A stretch of 64,000 nt of DNA from Sphingomonas spermidinifaciens (GCF_002351485.1 NZ_NWMW01000002.1:744001-808000); one strand, 5' to 3'. Shown: positions 1-8,692, counted from the first letter of the stretch. A program made the numbers and translations. Notes: generated from the sequence alone by a model not told the origin.

Positions 1-100
1 CATCGAGTGGAACCGATCGGTCCGCTCATGGATTGGAACCAAGTCTCCTCGGCGTCTCGCATACGTCGATGAGCGTGCATCATGCTTCGTCTGAAGCGTT

Positions 101-136
101 CGGCCCCGCATCGTTGGCGCGATGCGGGGCCGTTTT
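101..136 (+). terminator. Rho-independent terminator
   Basis: A perfect 13-bp stem (101-113 with 120-132) and a 6-base loop are followed by TTTT, so it works for rightward transcription. The gene it ends lies at or beyond the left edge. Two forward frames are open from the edge (to stops at 70-72 and 92-94), and I cannot tell which, if either, is coding. It also sits just past the stop of the leftward gene at 147-398 and could serve that gene weakly. Confidence 0.8.
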
Positions 137-146
137 GCTTCGGCGA

Positions 147-398
147 TCAGCCGAAGATGCCGCCGCCGTCCGTGTCCGAGAAGCTGTCGGTCATGTTCGA
201 CAGGATGCTGCCGACGTCGAGGTCCGTGCCGAGCGAACCCGCATTGTAGGACGTCTCCGACGACCCGTCGTCATCAATGCTCTGGTTGTAGCTCTCGAAG
301 CCGGCATCAACCGAACCGACCGCAGTCAGTGCACCGAGCAGGTCGCTGCTGTTGCCGTTTTCACCGTCGCTGCCGAAAAGGCTCGAAAGAATAGCCAT
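147..398 (-). CDS. Small acidic protein of unknown function (83 aa)
   Basis: I do not recognise this family. The product has 83 residues, is rich in Asp, Ser, Gly and Asn, has no cysteine, and shows no membrane segment. It begins MAILSSLFGSD and ends DTDGGGIFG. The start is well supported: AAGGAG lies about nine bases before the ATG. It is read away from the Crp/Fnr gene on its right, and the 262 bases between the two starts hold two FNR-like boxes, so the two genes may be co-regulated. A terminator hairpin follows the stop. That it is a real gene rests on the ribosome site and clean boundaries, not on homology. Confidence 0.65.
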   Translation of the reverse strand: MAILSSLFGSDGENGNSSDLLGALTAVGSVDAGFESYNQSIDDDGSSETSYNAGSLGTDLDVGSILSNMTDSFSDTDGGGIFG

Positions 399-510
399 GA
401 TGTGTCTCCTTTGGTTCGTGCATCATGTGACGCCATCAGGTCACGAAAGCAGAACCCGTCCGGACAATGGTTGGTTGCCGGTAGAGAGAACACGAAAGCC
501 ACCCCTCATC

Positions 511-524
511 ATGATGTTTATCAT
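511..524. promoter_or_regulatory. FNR-like binding box 1
   Basis: ATGATGTTTATCAT is a 14-base near-perfect dyad with the TGAT-N4-ATCA core of Crp/Fnr-superfamily FNR boxes. It lies in the divergent region between the small acidic gene and the Crp/Fnr regulator gene at 661. The match to the core is seen directly; binding by the neighbouring regulator is inferred. Confidence 0.55.
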
Positions 525-587
525 TGGTTTTCGGGCTTCGCAGGAGCGGCGCGGCGATCTGGAAAACTGCGTTCTTGCTGTCAGAGC

Positions 588-601
588 ATGACAAACATCA
601 T
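588..601. promoter_or_regulatory. FNR-like binding box 2
   Basis: ATGACAAACATCAT matches box 1 at the conserved positions except one (TGAC instead of TGAT). Its centre is 77 bases from the centre of box 1. The bases after both boxes are also alike (ATCATTGGTTTTCGGG at 520, ATCATCGGCTTTAGGG at 597), so the two sites may have arisen by duplication. Confidence 0.45.
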
Positions 602-660
602 CGGCTTTAGGGACGGGTCGCAGCAATCGTCCGATAAGCCGAGCGCGTGCTGGTCAGGTC

Positions 661-1518
661 ATGCGGCTAAAGCCGTGGCCCCGGCGTACCTTCGATATGC
701 TGTTTACGGAAAAGCCCGAAAAGGTTCGGTCGCTCTTGTCCACCAAGCTGATGCTGGCGGGCAGGCTGGATCTCGCCGGCGCCGATGTGCTCGATGCGGC
801 GCTGGCGCGTGACGTACGCACCATCGAGGGCGGGATGCCGATCTTCGATCAGGGCGAACGCCCGGATGCGATCGAGGTGATCGTCGACGGCTGGGCGATC
901 CGCGAACGCGTACCCCGGACCGGCAGACGGCAGATCGTCGCCATCCTTTGCGGCGGCGACGTCTGCGATTTCAACGTCTTCATGATGCGGGCGGCGGACA
1001 GTGGCTGCCGGGTGGTGGGGAAGGCACGCGTCGCGCGGATCGGCCGCACCGCGCTCAATCACTTGAACCGGCATCATCCGGCGGTGGGACAGGCGCTTTG
1101 GTGGGAAAGCATGACGGCGACGGCGATCCAGCGCGAATGGAGCGCGAACCTTGCCATGCGCCGCGCGGAGCCGCGCATCGCGGCGCTGCTCTGCATGCTG
1201 TTCGCCCGGATGCGCCTGACTTCGGCGATTGACGCGATGACCATGCCCTGGCCGTTCACGCAAAGCGATCTGGCGAACGCCTGCGGTCTGACGCCGGAGC
1301 ATTGCAATCGAAGTCTCTCCGCGCTGCGAAAGCGCGGATTGGTCGAGATCAAGGACGGGCATGTGACGATCGCCGACCCGCCGGCACTGGCGAGCTATGC
1401 GGCGTTCGATGCCGATGCCCTGCATTGTGACCCGGGGCTTCTGCCTTTTGCGTCCCCTGCCGAATGCGATAAGGGGATCACGCCCGTGATGCTGACGGAG
1501 TTGGCCAACGCGGAGTGA
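661..1518 (+). CDS. Crp/Fnr-family transcriptional regulator
   Basis: A cytoplasmic DNA-binding regulator with a cyclic-nucleotide-type beta-roll at about residues 40-150, a long dimer helix, and a winged helix-turn-helix at about 198-230 (FTQSDLANACGLTPEHCN, then ALRKRGLVEIKDG). At 285 residues it is longer than the usual 220-250, with an N-terminal lead and a 45-residue tail. It lacks the N-terminal cysteine cluster of oxygen-sensing FNR, so its signal is unknown. ATG at 697 (MLFTEKPEKV) is an alternative start; neither has a strong ribosome site. FNR-like boxes lie 60-150 bases upstream, so autoregulation is plausible. Family assignment is firm, function is not. Confidence 0.85.
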   Translation: MRLKPWPRRTFDMLFTEKPEKVRSLLSTKLMLAGRLDLAGADVLDAALARDVRTIEGGMPIFDQGERPDAIEVIVDGWAIRERVPRTGRRQIVAILCGGDVCDFNVFMMRAADSGCRVVGKARVARIGRTALNHLNRHHPAVGQALWWESMTATAIQREWSANLAMRRAEPRIAALLCMLFARMRLTSAIDAMTMPWPFTQSDLANACGLTPEHCNRSLSALRKRGLVEIKDGHVTIADPPALASYAAFDADALHCDPGLLPFASPAECDKGITPVMLTELANAE

Positions 1519-1964
1519 TGCAGCGTTCGGTGAGCCGGGGTTAGCGGTCGAACACTCACCGCGCCCTAAATCCCGTCAGACCTTCGCTACAGCTCTTCAA
1601 AAGCGAATCTGGCCTGATCAGAGCTTGTGCGTTCGGCCAATTCCAAAGCAGCTCTAAGTCGAGGACCAAATAGCGTACCGAGCGTTTTCGGAAATTGCGG
1701 CGGCGTAGCCAAAGATGCCTGTCTGCCTTGATCGCCCGCAGCCAATGAGGTGAACGGACGGCTGAATGCGGGAAGGCAAAAGTCAGCTGCGGATGACCGG
1801 AACTGGGTCATGGCGGACCACTTTGATCGTGCTTAGGCTATATCAACTACGAAGTCGCTTGGTCGTATGTGGCGGTAACAGCGACAGCAGCTCGCAAAGA
1901 AAGAACGGCAGCAATGCCGACCTTAAGCTACGGTGCGGCTTGAGCTCAAGAGCGGAGGACGAGC
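1519..1964. other. 446-base gap without a supported gene
   Basis: No convincing gene. A leftward 74-codon frame (1587-1811) has no ribosome site and no recognisable motif. The stretch is less GC-rich than the DNA after 8.8 kb and shares short motifs such as CGGCTGAATG with the gap at 2346-2801. The promoter of the VOC gene must lie near its right end. Confidence 0.5.
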
Positions 1965-2345
1965 ATGTTGGATCATGTCAGCATCGCGGTAACGGACATC
2001 GCCAAGTCGATCGCATTCTACTCGCAGGCACTCGCGCCGCTCGGCATCACCCGCCTGAAATCCTATGGTGGGACGAACGAGAAGCCGGATCACGTCGGCT
2101 TTGGCAGCGGCCATAAGCCCTATTTGTGGCTCGGCAAGGGGGAGCCGATACGCGGGTATGTTCACATAGCTCTAAGCGTTCCGGACAGAGCGGCTGTTGA
2201 CGCGTTCTACCAAGCAGCCTTGGCAGCAGGCGGTCGCGACAACGGACCGCCGGGTCCACGCCCACACTATCATGAGCGCTACTACGGTGCCTTTGTGCTC
2301 GATCCGGATGGGTGCAACCTCGAGGCTGTTCACCACGGGTTTTGA
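1965..2345 (+). CDS. VOC-superfamily protein (glyoxalase/dioxygenase fold)
   Basis: A compact 126-residue protein of the vicinal-oxygen-chelate superfamily with two beta-alpha-beta-beta-beta units. It opens MLDHVSIAVTDIAKSIAFY and has the second-module phrase FVLDPDGCNLEAVHH. His4, His67 and Glu120 sit where VOC enzymes bind a divalent metal, so a metal-dependent lyase, isomerase or resistance enzyme is possible; the substrate cannot be read from sequence. A GGAGG ribosome site precedes the ATG. It stands alone, with noncoding DNA on both sides, inside the probable integrated region. Confidence 0.85.
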   Translation: MLDHVSIAVTDIAKSIAFYSQALAPLGITRLKSYGGTNEKPDHVGFGSGHKPYLWLGKGEPIRGYVHIALSVPDRAAVDAFYQAALAAGGRDNGPPGPRPHYHERYYGAFVLDPDGCNLEAVHHGF

Positions 2346-2801
2346 ACGGATGTCCGCTTCTAAGTGGCCCCGATCGGCGGCTGAATGGCGCTTTGTGGGT
2401 CTTGCGGCGCAAAGCGGCCCGGCCGGACACGCCCACAAATAGACGTTCGTCACGGGCTGATCGCTCCTCGGAACCGGTCGTTGGTTCATGTCCGGCTGCG
2501 TGGCTGAACCTGGGCCGGAAGCCGGCAGTCTGCTTCAGGAAAGCAAGGCAGCGATAGCTGCCGTCTTCGGCGCAGTCTCGGTTATAGCATTGCCATCGAC
2601 CAACTGTTCCATTTTGGTGCCAACTGACGACGGCGCTGTGAGCTAAACGCTGGTCAGTGCTGTAAACCACTTGCAGCGCCGACCTCGCTGATGCTGTTCG
2701 CCTCATATCGCGATAGAGATTAAATTTTTGTTGGACTGGCAGTTTCTCCCAAAAAGTTCGATACTCCACCGTCCAAATCCCGTTGGCATGGAAATGCTTA
2801 G
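2346..2801. other. 456-base gap with relic-like sequence
   Basis: No gene is supported on either strand. A short hairpin (GGCAGC-GATA-GCTGCC, 2547-2562) is present. The rest looks like decayed intergenic sequence, with an AT-richer stretch at 2700-2790 where the promoter of the nuclease/helicase pair should lie. I could not assign -35 and -10 boxes with confidence. Confidence 0.5.
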
Positions 2802-3656
2802 ATGCCGCTCACATTTAAGACCTCAACGACCCCTGAATGTGATTTCGCTGAGTGGTCAATCAAAAAGAGAAATCGAGCGAAACTAGTGGAAGTCGTTGCC
2901 TTCCTCTATCTTCGGCAAGAGGAAAACGCGCAACGCGTGATTGGCGCGCTCGAACCAAGACGGCGTGTGCCAAAGGGCAAGGTAGCAGAGAATGTCGTGC
3001 GGAAGCTCACGGCGCCGCATGACGATGATGTCGAGCTCTTTCTCAACGGCACTACCAAAGAGAAAAAGGACGCAAAGAATCGAATTCGCACGTCACTTCT
3101 CCATCGAGACGGTCTCTTGTTTCAGCATGTCTCATGGGTCGCAGCGAGAATGGCGCTCCCCAATGGCTATATGACGGCCCCGCATGTGCGGCAGGCTGAC
3201 AAGGGTTTCGATGGGTTCATCGTCGACCTTGATGAGGACGGCAATGAGATCGCTCGTATCGTGGTGTGTGAGGACAAGGCCTCGAAGTCGCCGCGTAGCC
3301 TGATCACGTCGAGTGTCTGGACCGATATCGAGGCGATCCTGCGCGGGGATCGCGACGATGAAATCCTCGCCGACCTAGTAACACTTTTAAAAAGCGTGCC
3401 AGGGATCGACGCTGAAGCCGCAGTCGATGAAGTTTTCTGGGAAGGTGTCCGCGAGTTTCGAGTTGCGGTGGCGACCGGAGAAAATCAGCGCAAGGCTGGC
3501 AATTTTGACCACCTCATTGCCGGATTCGAAGCGGTCGCGGGAGGTGCCAAATCCACTCGTGCTGCAGGCGTGCTCGCTTTCGATGATGTTAGAAGTGGAT
3601 TGGCGCTCCTTGCCGCCGAAGTTGCGGCGAAGGTGAAGGAAATCGCCAATGTTTGA
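2802..3656 (+). CDS. Candidate HamA-like nuclease of a two-gene defence system
   Basis: A 284-residue soluble protein. Residues 135-160 have the pattern of a PD-(D/E)xK nuclease core: Asp137 in GFDGF, then a beta-strand RIVVCEDKAS carrying Glu157 and Lys159. The N-terminal 100 residues are basic and helical. The next gene, a large SF2 helicase, overlaps it by 8 bases, so they are one translational unit. A small ExK nuclease of this size followed by a helicase of about 1,000 residues is the layout of Hachiman (HamA, DUF1837, plus HamB); in that family HamA is the DNA-degrading effector. Assignment to HamA is inferred from architecture and motif, not from alignment; another nuclease-helicase system is possible. 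Confidence 0.55.
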   Translation: MPLTFKTSTTPECDFAEWSIKKRNRAKLVEVVAFLYLRQEENAQRVIGALEPRRRVPKGKVAENVVRKLTAPHDDDVELFLNGTTKEKKDAKNRIRTSLLHRDGLLFQHVSWVAARMALPNGYMTAPHVRQADKGFDGFIVDLDEDGNEIARIVVCEDKASKSPRSLITSSVWTDIEAILRGDRDDEILADLVTLLKSVPGIDAEAAVDEVFWEGVREFRVAVATGENQRKAGNFDHLIAGFEAVAGGAKSTRAAGVLAFDDVRSGLALLAAEVAAKVKEIANV

Positions 3657-6600
3657 TCCCAGTTCGCGCGCGCTCCTTCGCCAAGCGCCAGATTTGCCAG
3701 GTCTCGACCCCGAAATCTTGGACGAGCTTCTCACGGCTGCCCATATTGAACTGGCTACGGCGAGACTGCTTGCCAGCAAAGCTGAACCGGAAACCGTAAG
3801 TAAAACGATCGACCAGGTACGGCGCCTCGCCTCCACCTTCGAAGCCTACGTCGCGCTCGACTTAAGGCCAGAGCAGACGCGGTCCGCAGCCTTTGTCGCT
3901 GCGAGCGCGCATCAGGTGCTAGGCCGTCTCCGAGAAATGGTGCCTGACCGGCCGACAGTCATTTCGAGCGACGCGATCGGCTCCACCGTTTCCGCAACGC
4001 TGCTTTTCCTCATCGCCGATCGAGCCGCCGATGCTGCGGAAGCCGCCGGCCAGCTCAGGGCGAGGGGCGAGCCCCGCGCGGTTCGACGGTCGTTGATACT
4101 TGGCATTCGCGAACTTGCGACGTGTAACCTCGGTCCGCTGGTGGAGCGCGACCTATATGACGATCGCATAGCGCAGGACGACAGCCGCGAAGTTGCCACC
4201 GATTTGCTCTTTCGCGAATGCGCGCATGTCGTTCAGGTTCTCGCTCTCAAGGCACGGGGCCAAGCGACACCCGACTTCGACATCCGAGGTCGGTTGGAGC
4301 AGGTCATCCGCCTCTCCGAAGCTTCGGTGGTCGCAATCGAGAATGACGTAACGGGAGCCGCCCATTACCAATTCGCGGGTCCACACCATCTCGCGTCGCT
4401 TCTTATCCGCCTCGTCGACGGGGTGCAGGAGGCAATGCTCGTCAATATACCGGCACCCTCTGGCGCCAAGGCCGAAGCATGGTCGGACTGGCTACTTTCG
4501 CAGGCGCAGTCCCGGCCGTTTTTGTGGGTCAACCACCTCAAGGCCGTCAAAACAGGTTATCTGAATCGGGGAAGGTCCATGGTCATGACCTCTCCGACGG
4601 GCTCTGGAAAGACTACGCTTTCGATCCTGAAGATCGCCGCGACTTTATGCGCCGGCGAGAGTGTGGTCTACCTCGCGCCGACGCACGCTCTGGTCGATCA
4701 GGTCGAAACGGACATGTCCGCGCAGATCGGCAGCCTTGAAGACGTCAGTGTCGTGGAAGACCTAGCGCTCGAAGAGCTGGGTGACCGGCTGCCGACATTC
4801 TCCGTGATGACCCCGGAGCGGTGTCTGGCACTTATGGGTTTTGCGCCAGAGTTATTCGATAAGGTCGGGCTTCTCGTGTTTGACGAGTTCCACCTCATCA
4901 GTGCCGATGATCCCGCGAGCTCCACGAAGGTGAACGCGCGTGCCATCGACGCAATGCTCGCGCTTCTGACATTCATGCGGCACCGGAAAAAGGCGGATTT
5001 GCTGCTCTTGTCCGCCATGGTCGCCAAGGGCGGCGACATCGCTCGCTGGCTGCGAGGGGTGAGCGGGAGAGAGGTTGAAGCGTTTGACGATCCTTGGAAG
5101 CCAACGCGACAGCTACGCTCCTGTGTAATCTATGATCTCGACGACATCGCTGATGGAGCGACGAAAGCAGCCAAGGAGAAGACCAAGAAGGCGAAGAGCA
5201 GGGTGCCTGCGCGACCGTTCGGACTATTTTCGCTTATCTCTGGCTGGCACCCGAAAAGGCCCGAGAAAATTGTCGTGCAACCGCTGTCCGATCATCGGCC
5301 GCCACTCGTTTGGAATGCGAACCAACGGCTGACATCGAACCGGAATGAAGTCGCTGGTCAATTGGCCGCCGACTATGCCAGCCTCGGGAAGCGAGTGATT
5401 GTCTTCTGCAACGACACGAGGGCATGCGGAAGCGTGGCGGGGCAAATAAATGAGCTGATTGCGCCGGCGACGGTCACGCTCGACGAAACGCAGCTGGAAA
5501 TGAGGGATGCGGTGCTGACCGACGTAGGGTCTCAGGCGGCGACGTTTGACCCATCCGGTTGTCGTGCGGCGGTTCATCATGGCGATCTGCTGCCGATGGA
5601 AAGGAGGCTGGTGGAAAGCGTCTTCCGGGTCAGGCGAGAGGCTGGCGGCGAGGACAAGGGGCTTGATGTCATCGCGGCTACCTCGACGATCGCCCAAGGC
5701 CTAAATCTTCCTTGTGATGTCGTGATTCTCGCGGGGACTGACCGCAGTACTGCAGACGATCCAAACGGAAATCCCCGCACTGACCTTCGCCCGCATGAGA
5801 TTTTGAATGCCTTGGGACGAGCTGGACGCGCTGCCTACGCTGCGACTGGGTTGGCGATCGTCGTGCCAGCAACGCCTATCAAGGTTGAGCTCGACGACCT
5901 TGAGATTCCTGATCAGCAGATTCTACAAACTGTCTTTTCGGAGCAGGACGCCTGCGAGGAAATACATGATCCAATCGAGCTGTTGCTCGACACGGTCGAG
6001 GTTTCGGCCGCCCTCGATGCTAAGGCGCATTCGATCATTCGACGCCTGTCGGCCGTCACGGCCGCTGGTGAAAGCGGCTTCGACGACATCGTCGGGCGGT
6101 CCCTAGGTTTTTTCAGGCGCAAGGAAGCCGATTCCCGAGCTGCAGATCAATGGCTGAAGGGTCGCCGCGTGGCATTGAAGGCTGCGGAAGCGAGCCTTGA
6201 GGATCCTCCGGTCACAGATTGGCAGCGAGAACTCGCGGTCCGCAACGGGGTGCCACCGCATTTTATCGAGCGATTGGTGAGGGCGCTCGACCAGGCGCCC
6301 GTAGATAAAGGGACGACGGAAGACTGGATGACCTGGCTGCTAGGCGTAGTCGCCGAACATCCACAGGACATCAGCATCTTCATGCGGGAGACTGCACTCG
6401 AGTCTGTGTTCGGCCGCGCCTACACGAACTCGACTAAGCCAAAGGCGACGGCACGGCGCACGCTCGGGGCCCTTCGAGATCTGACGGCCATGTGGTGCGG
6501 CGGTCGAACGCTGGTCGAGATCGAAGAGTGGCTGCTCGCATATGTTCGAAAGCATGAAGGCGAGGTCACGAAGAGTGCACCTCGATCGTCAACGGCCCAG

Positions 6601-6933
6601 CGGGCGCGTCGGTTTGCCATCCGAATTGCTCCAGACCTCGGCTTTCTGTGCGGCGTTCTCGGGCAGGTAATTGCTTTCCGAGCCGCCGCCGGAGAGGGTC
6701 CATTGCTTCCCGTTGTTGAGATGCTGCCGCAGATGGTGCGCGCCGGCGACCATGACCGCCATCATACCGCCCTTCGGCAGATGAGAACGGTTGCGTCACG
6801 CGTCGCGACTTATGAAGCGTCAGTAAAGCTAGCCAAACATTTCTCGGCCCTATCGACGGCGGAGATGGACGCGGTCAGAGACGACGTCAACCGCGCGATG
6901 ATAATCGAATCTTTCGATGATTTCGGAGAGTAA
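3649..6933 (+). CDS. SF2 helicase, candidate HamB-like partner
   Basis: A 1,094-residue protein with a helical N-terminal part (1-300) and a two-lobe SF2 motor. Visible motifs are Walker A SPTGSGKT (315-322), motif Ia YLAPTHALVDQ, motif II DEFH (412-415), motif III LSAMV (454-458), motif V ATSTIAQGLNLP (from 675), and motif VI ALGRAGRAA (near 721). The QGLNLP and GRAGR wording is Ski2/HEL308-like. A Lys-rich linker sits near 505-520 and a helical C-terminal region follows the motor. It overlaps the preceding nuclease-like gene by 8 bases. In Hachiman the helicase senses damaged or foreign DNA and restrains HamA; that role is inferred here. DNA is less GC-rich than the genes after 8.8 kb, consistent with transfer. 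Confidence 0.7.
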   Translation: MFDPSSRALLRQAPDLPGLDPEILDELLTAAHIELATARLLASKAEPETVSKTIDQVRRLASTFEAYVALDLRPEQTRSAAFVAASAHQVLGRLREMVPDRPTVISSDAIGSTVSATLLFLIADRAADAAEAAGQLRARGEPRAVRRSLILGIRELATCNLGPLVERDLYDDRIAQDDSREVATDLLFRECAHVVQVLALKARGQATPDFDIRGRLEQVIRLSEASVVAIENDVTGAAHYQFAGPHHLASLLIRLVDGVQEAMLVNIPAPSGAKAEAWSDWLLSQAQSRPFLWVNHLKAVKTGYLNRGRSMVMTSPTGSGKTTLSILKIAATLCAGESVVYLAPTHALVDQVETDMSAQIGSLEDVSVVEDLALEELGDRLPTFSVMTPERCLALMGFAPELFDKVGLLVFDEFHLISADDPASSTKVNARAIDAMLALLTFMRHRKKADLLLLSAMVAKGGDIARWLRGVSGREVEAFDDPWKPTRQLRSCVIYDLDDIADGATKAAKEKTKKAKSRVPARPFGLFSLISGWHPKRPEKIVVQPLSDHRPPLVWNANQRLTSNRNEVAGQLAADYASLGKRVIVFCNDTRACGSVAGQINELIAPATVTLDETQLEMRDAVLTDVGSQAATFDPSGCRAAVHHGDLLPMERRLVESVFRVRREAGGEDKGLDVIAATSTIAQGLNLPCDVVILAGTDRSTADDPNGNPRTDLRPHEILNALGRAGRAAYAATGLAIVVPATPIKVELDDLEIPDQQILQTVFSEQDACEEIHDPIELLLDTVEVSAALDAKAHSIIRRLSAVTAAGESGFDDIVGRSLGFFRRKEADSRAADQWLKGRRVALKAAEASLEDPPVTDWQRELAVRNGVPPHFIERLVRALDQAPVDKGTTEDWMTWLLGVVAEHPQDISIFMRETALESVFGRAYTNSTKPKATARRTLGALRDLTAMWCGGRTLVEIEEWLLAYVRKHEGEVTKSAPRSSTAQRARRFAIRIAPDLGFLCGVLGQVIAFRAAAGEGPLLPVVEMLPQMVRAGDHDRHHTALRQMRTVASRVATYEASVKLAKHFSALSTAEMDAVRDDVNRAMIIESFDDFGE

Positions 6934-7293
6934 TGCTACGAGCGCGCCCTTTGTGATGCTCGGCTGCCGGTGTAGTCTAATTTAAAGATTGACCGATTGA
7001 GCTGCCGAAATTGCGCTCTATCTACATGCCCTGCGAATATCCGCATTAATGAAATTTGATAACCGCTTCGGACTAACAATATTGGGGCGCAGAGCTGCCG
7101 GTCGGCTGAGCCTGAACCAACGGCAGCTTAGCGCTAGAGACGCCCGAAAACGGACAGGCCGCTTCCCTGCCCAATGCGGACATCCGCCCAACAACGTGGT
7201 TCGTCAAAGCGGACAGTCGGTCTGCTGAAAGCGGCGGCTAGGCCTTCAACGAGTGCTACTAGGGCATAGCAGCCTTAACTTGCTCGGTATCGT
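6934..7293. other. 360-base gap between helicase and integrase genes
   Basis: Two genes end here convergently. No coding frame is supported. An inverted repeat AGCTGCCG (7093-7100) / CGGCAGCT (7121-7128) is present, followed by GCGGAC-containing fragments (7150-7240) like relics elsewhere in the window. No strong terminator with a T-run was seen. Confidence 0.5.
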
Positions 7294-8529
7294 CTATCTC
7301 AAGCTCGCCTCAGCGGCTTGGAGCTTAAGCGGCAAGACCTTCGCGCCGTCGCGCAGGAAGTCGAGATGATCAGACCAATGCTGCATCATGCGCACCCGCT
7401 CGTCCCAATACTCGCCGCGGGTGTAGGCGCGCCGGACAGCGTTGTTGTCGCAGTGGGCTAGTTGCCGTTCGATCGCATCGGCGTGCCACAGACCCATTTC
7501 ATTCAGCAGGGTTGCAGCCATTGCCCGGAAACCATGACCGGTCATCTGGTCCTGTGCATAGCCCATCCGCCGCAGAGCGGCATTGATTGTGTTCTCCGAC
7601 ATCGGCCGGTCAGCCGAAGTGCGCGAGGGAAACAGGAAGCCTTTGTCGTCCGCGTCATGCTCAATCGAACGGAGGATCGCGAGCGACTGGCGGGAGAGGG
7701 GGACGCTGTGAGCGCGCCGCATCTTTGTCTTTTGCGCCGGGATCGTCCAGACGGCCTTGTCGAGGTCGATATCCGCCCATTCGGCGAAGCGCAGCTCGCC
7801 AGGGCGCACAAAGACGTGAGGTAGCAGCCGAAGTGCTGCGTGGACATTAGCGCTGTCCTTGAACGCTTCGATCGAACGCAGCAGCGCGCCAGCCTCTCGG
7901 GGCGTCGTGATGGCGGCACGATGGACTGGCTTCGGGACGATCAGGGCACCGCGCAGGTCGCTTGCGACATCCCGGTCGGCACGTGCCGTCGCGATGGCGT
8001 ACCGGAACACCTGCGAACATGTGCTGCGCAGCCTCTTGGCAGTCTCGTAGCGGCCTTTGCCCTCCATCTTTCGGAGCATCAGCAAGAGCTCCTGCGCGGA
8101 GATCGAGGCGATAGGGCGCTTGCCGATCGCTGCGTTAATGAACCCCAGCAGCCAGCGCAGTTTCTTCAGGGTGACGGGCGAGCGTCCTTCCTTCTCGACC
8201 TTGAGAAGCCACTCGCCGGCGACAGCCTCAAAGCTGTTTGAAGCCGCTACCGCCGCCGCGATGCGATCGAGCTTGATCCGCTCGGCGGGATCATCACCCC
8301 GCGCGAGTATCTTTCGCGCTGCGTCGCGCTCGGCGCGCGCCTCGGCCAGCCCGGTTTCGGGCCATACGCCGAACGCCAGTGTCTTTTGTTTGCCGAGATG
8401 TCGGTAGTTCATTCGCCAGTAGCGACCGCCCGTAGGCGTCACGAGTAGATAGAGCCCGTCGCTGTCACTCAGCTTGTAGGTCTTGTTACGACTCTTGGCC
8501 GCTTTGATCGCCGCAACCGACAACGCCAT
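7294..8529 (-). CDS. Tyrosine recombinase, P4-type phage/island integrase
   Basis: A 411-residue site-specific recombinase. Residues 1-90 form the DUF4102-type N-terminal arm-binding domain (KLSDSDGLYLLVTPTG), 95-185 the core-binding SAM-like domain, and 205-400 the catalytic domain. Catalytic residues are visible: Arg242 (VRPGE), Lys267, His332-x-x-Arg335 (GHGFR), His359 and Tyr369 (RAYTRGEY). All are intact, so the enzyme could be active. It reads away from the tRNA-Glu gene 163 bases upstream, the usual layout of islands integrated at a tRNA 3' end. Four TGGTAT repeats flank and overlap its upstream region. Confidence 0.93.
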   Translation of the reverse strand: MALSVAAIKAAKSRNKTYKLSDSDGLYLLVTPTGGRYWRMNYRHLGKQKTLAFGVWPETGLAEARAERDAARKILARGDDPAERIKLDRIAAAVAASNSFEAVAGEWLLKVEKEGRSPVTLKKLRWLLGFINAAIGKRPIASISAQELLLMLRKMEGKGRYETAKRLRSTCSQVFRYAIATARADRDVASDLRGALIVPKPVHRAAITTPREAGALLRSIEAFKDSANVHAALRLLPHVFVRPGELRFAEWADIDLDKAVWTIPAQKTKMRRAHSVPLSRQSLAILRSIEHDADDKGFLFPSRTSADRPMSENTINAALRRMGYAQDQMTGHGFRAMAATLLNEMGLWHADAIERQLAHCDNNAVRRAYTRGEYWDERVRMMQHWSDHLDFLRDGAKVLPLKLQAAEASLR

Positions 8530-8531
8530 GA

Positions 8532-8632
8532 TGGTATCTCCATCGAAGCAACCGGCGACGTGCCATCAGATATACCATCAGGTTGTTGGTATGGAGTGGT
8601 TCATCACCGATCCGAATAGGATGGCTATACCA
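8532..8632. promoter_or_regulatory. Symmetric TGGTAT repeat array upstream of the integrase
   Basis: TGGTAT occurs exactly four times in 101 bases: forward at 8532 and 8587, reversed at 8572 and 8627. The set is mirror-symmetric about 8582, with 40 bases between starts within each forward/reverse pair. The outer two copies extend to TGGTAT-NN-CCATC. It lies between the integrase start and the tRNA 3' end, so arm-type integrase sites, excisionase sites or an autoregulatory operator are likely roles. The function is inferred. Confidence 0.5.
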
Positions 8633-8692
8633 CAAAAAACCGCAGAAAACAGCCGTTTACGGCACGTTTTGGGATGCCCTGGGAAGGCAGCC

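Noticed and set aside
427-444. GTGAC-N8-GTCAC inverted repeat considered as a CRP site
   Set aside because: Spacing does not fit TGTGA-N6-TCACA; the FNR-like boxes nearby fit better.
1587-1811. Leftward 74-codon frame in the first gap
   Set aside because: No ribosome site, no motif, and it sits in relic-like DNA.
7141-7240. GCGGAC-rich fragments near the integrase considered as an IS end
   Set aside because: No transposase, no matched terminal inverted repeats and no target duplication were seen.
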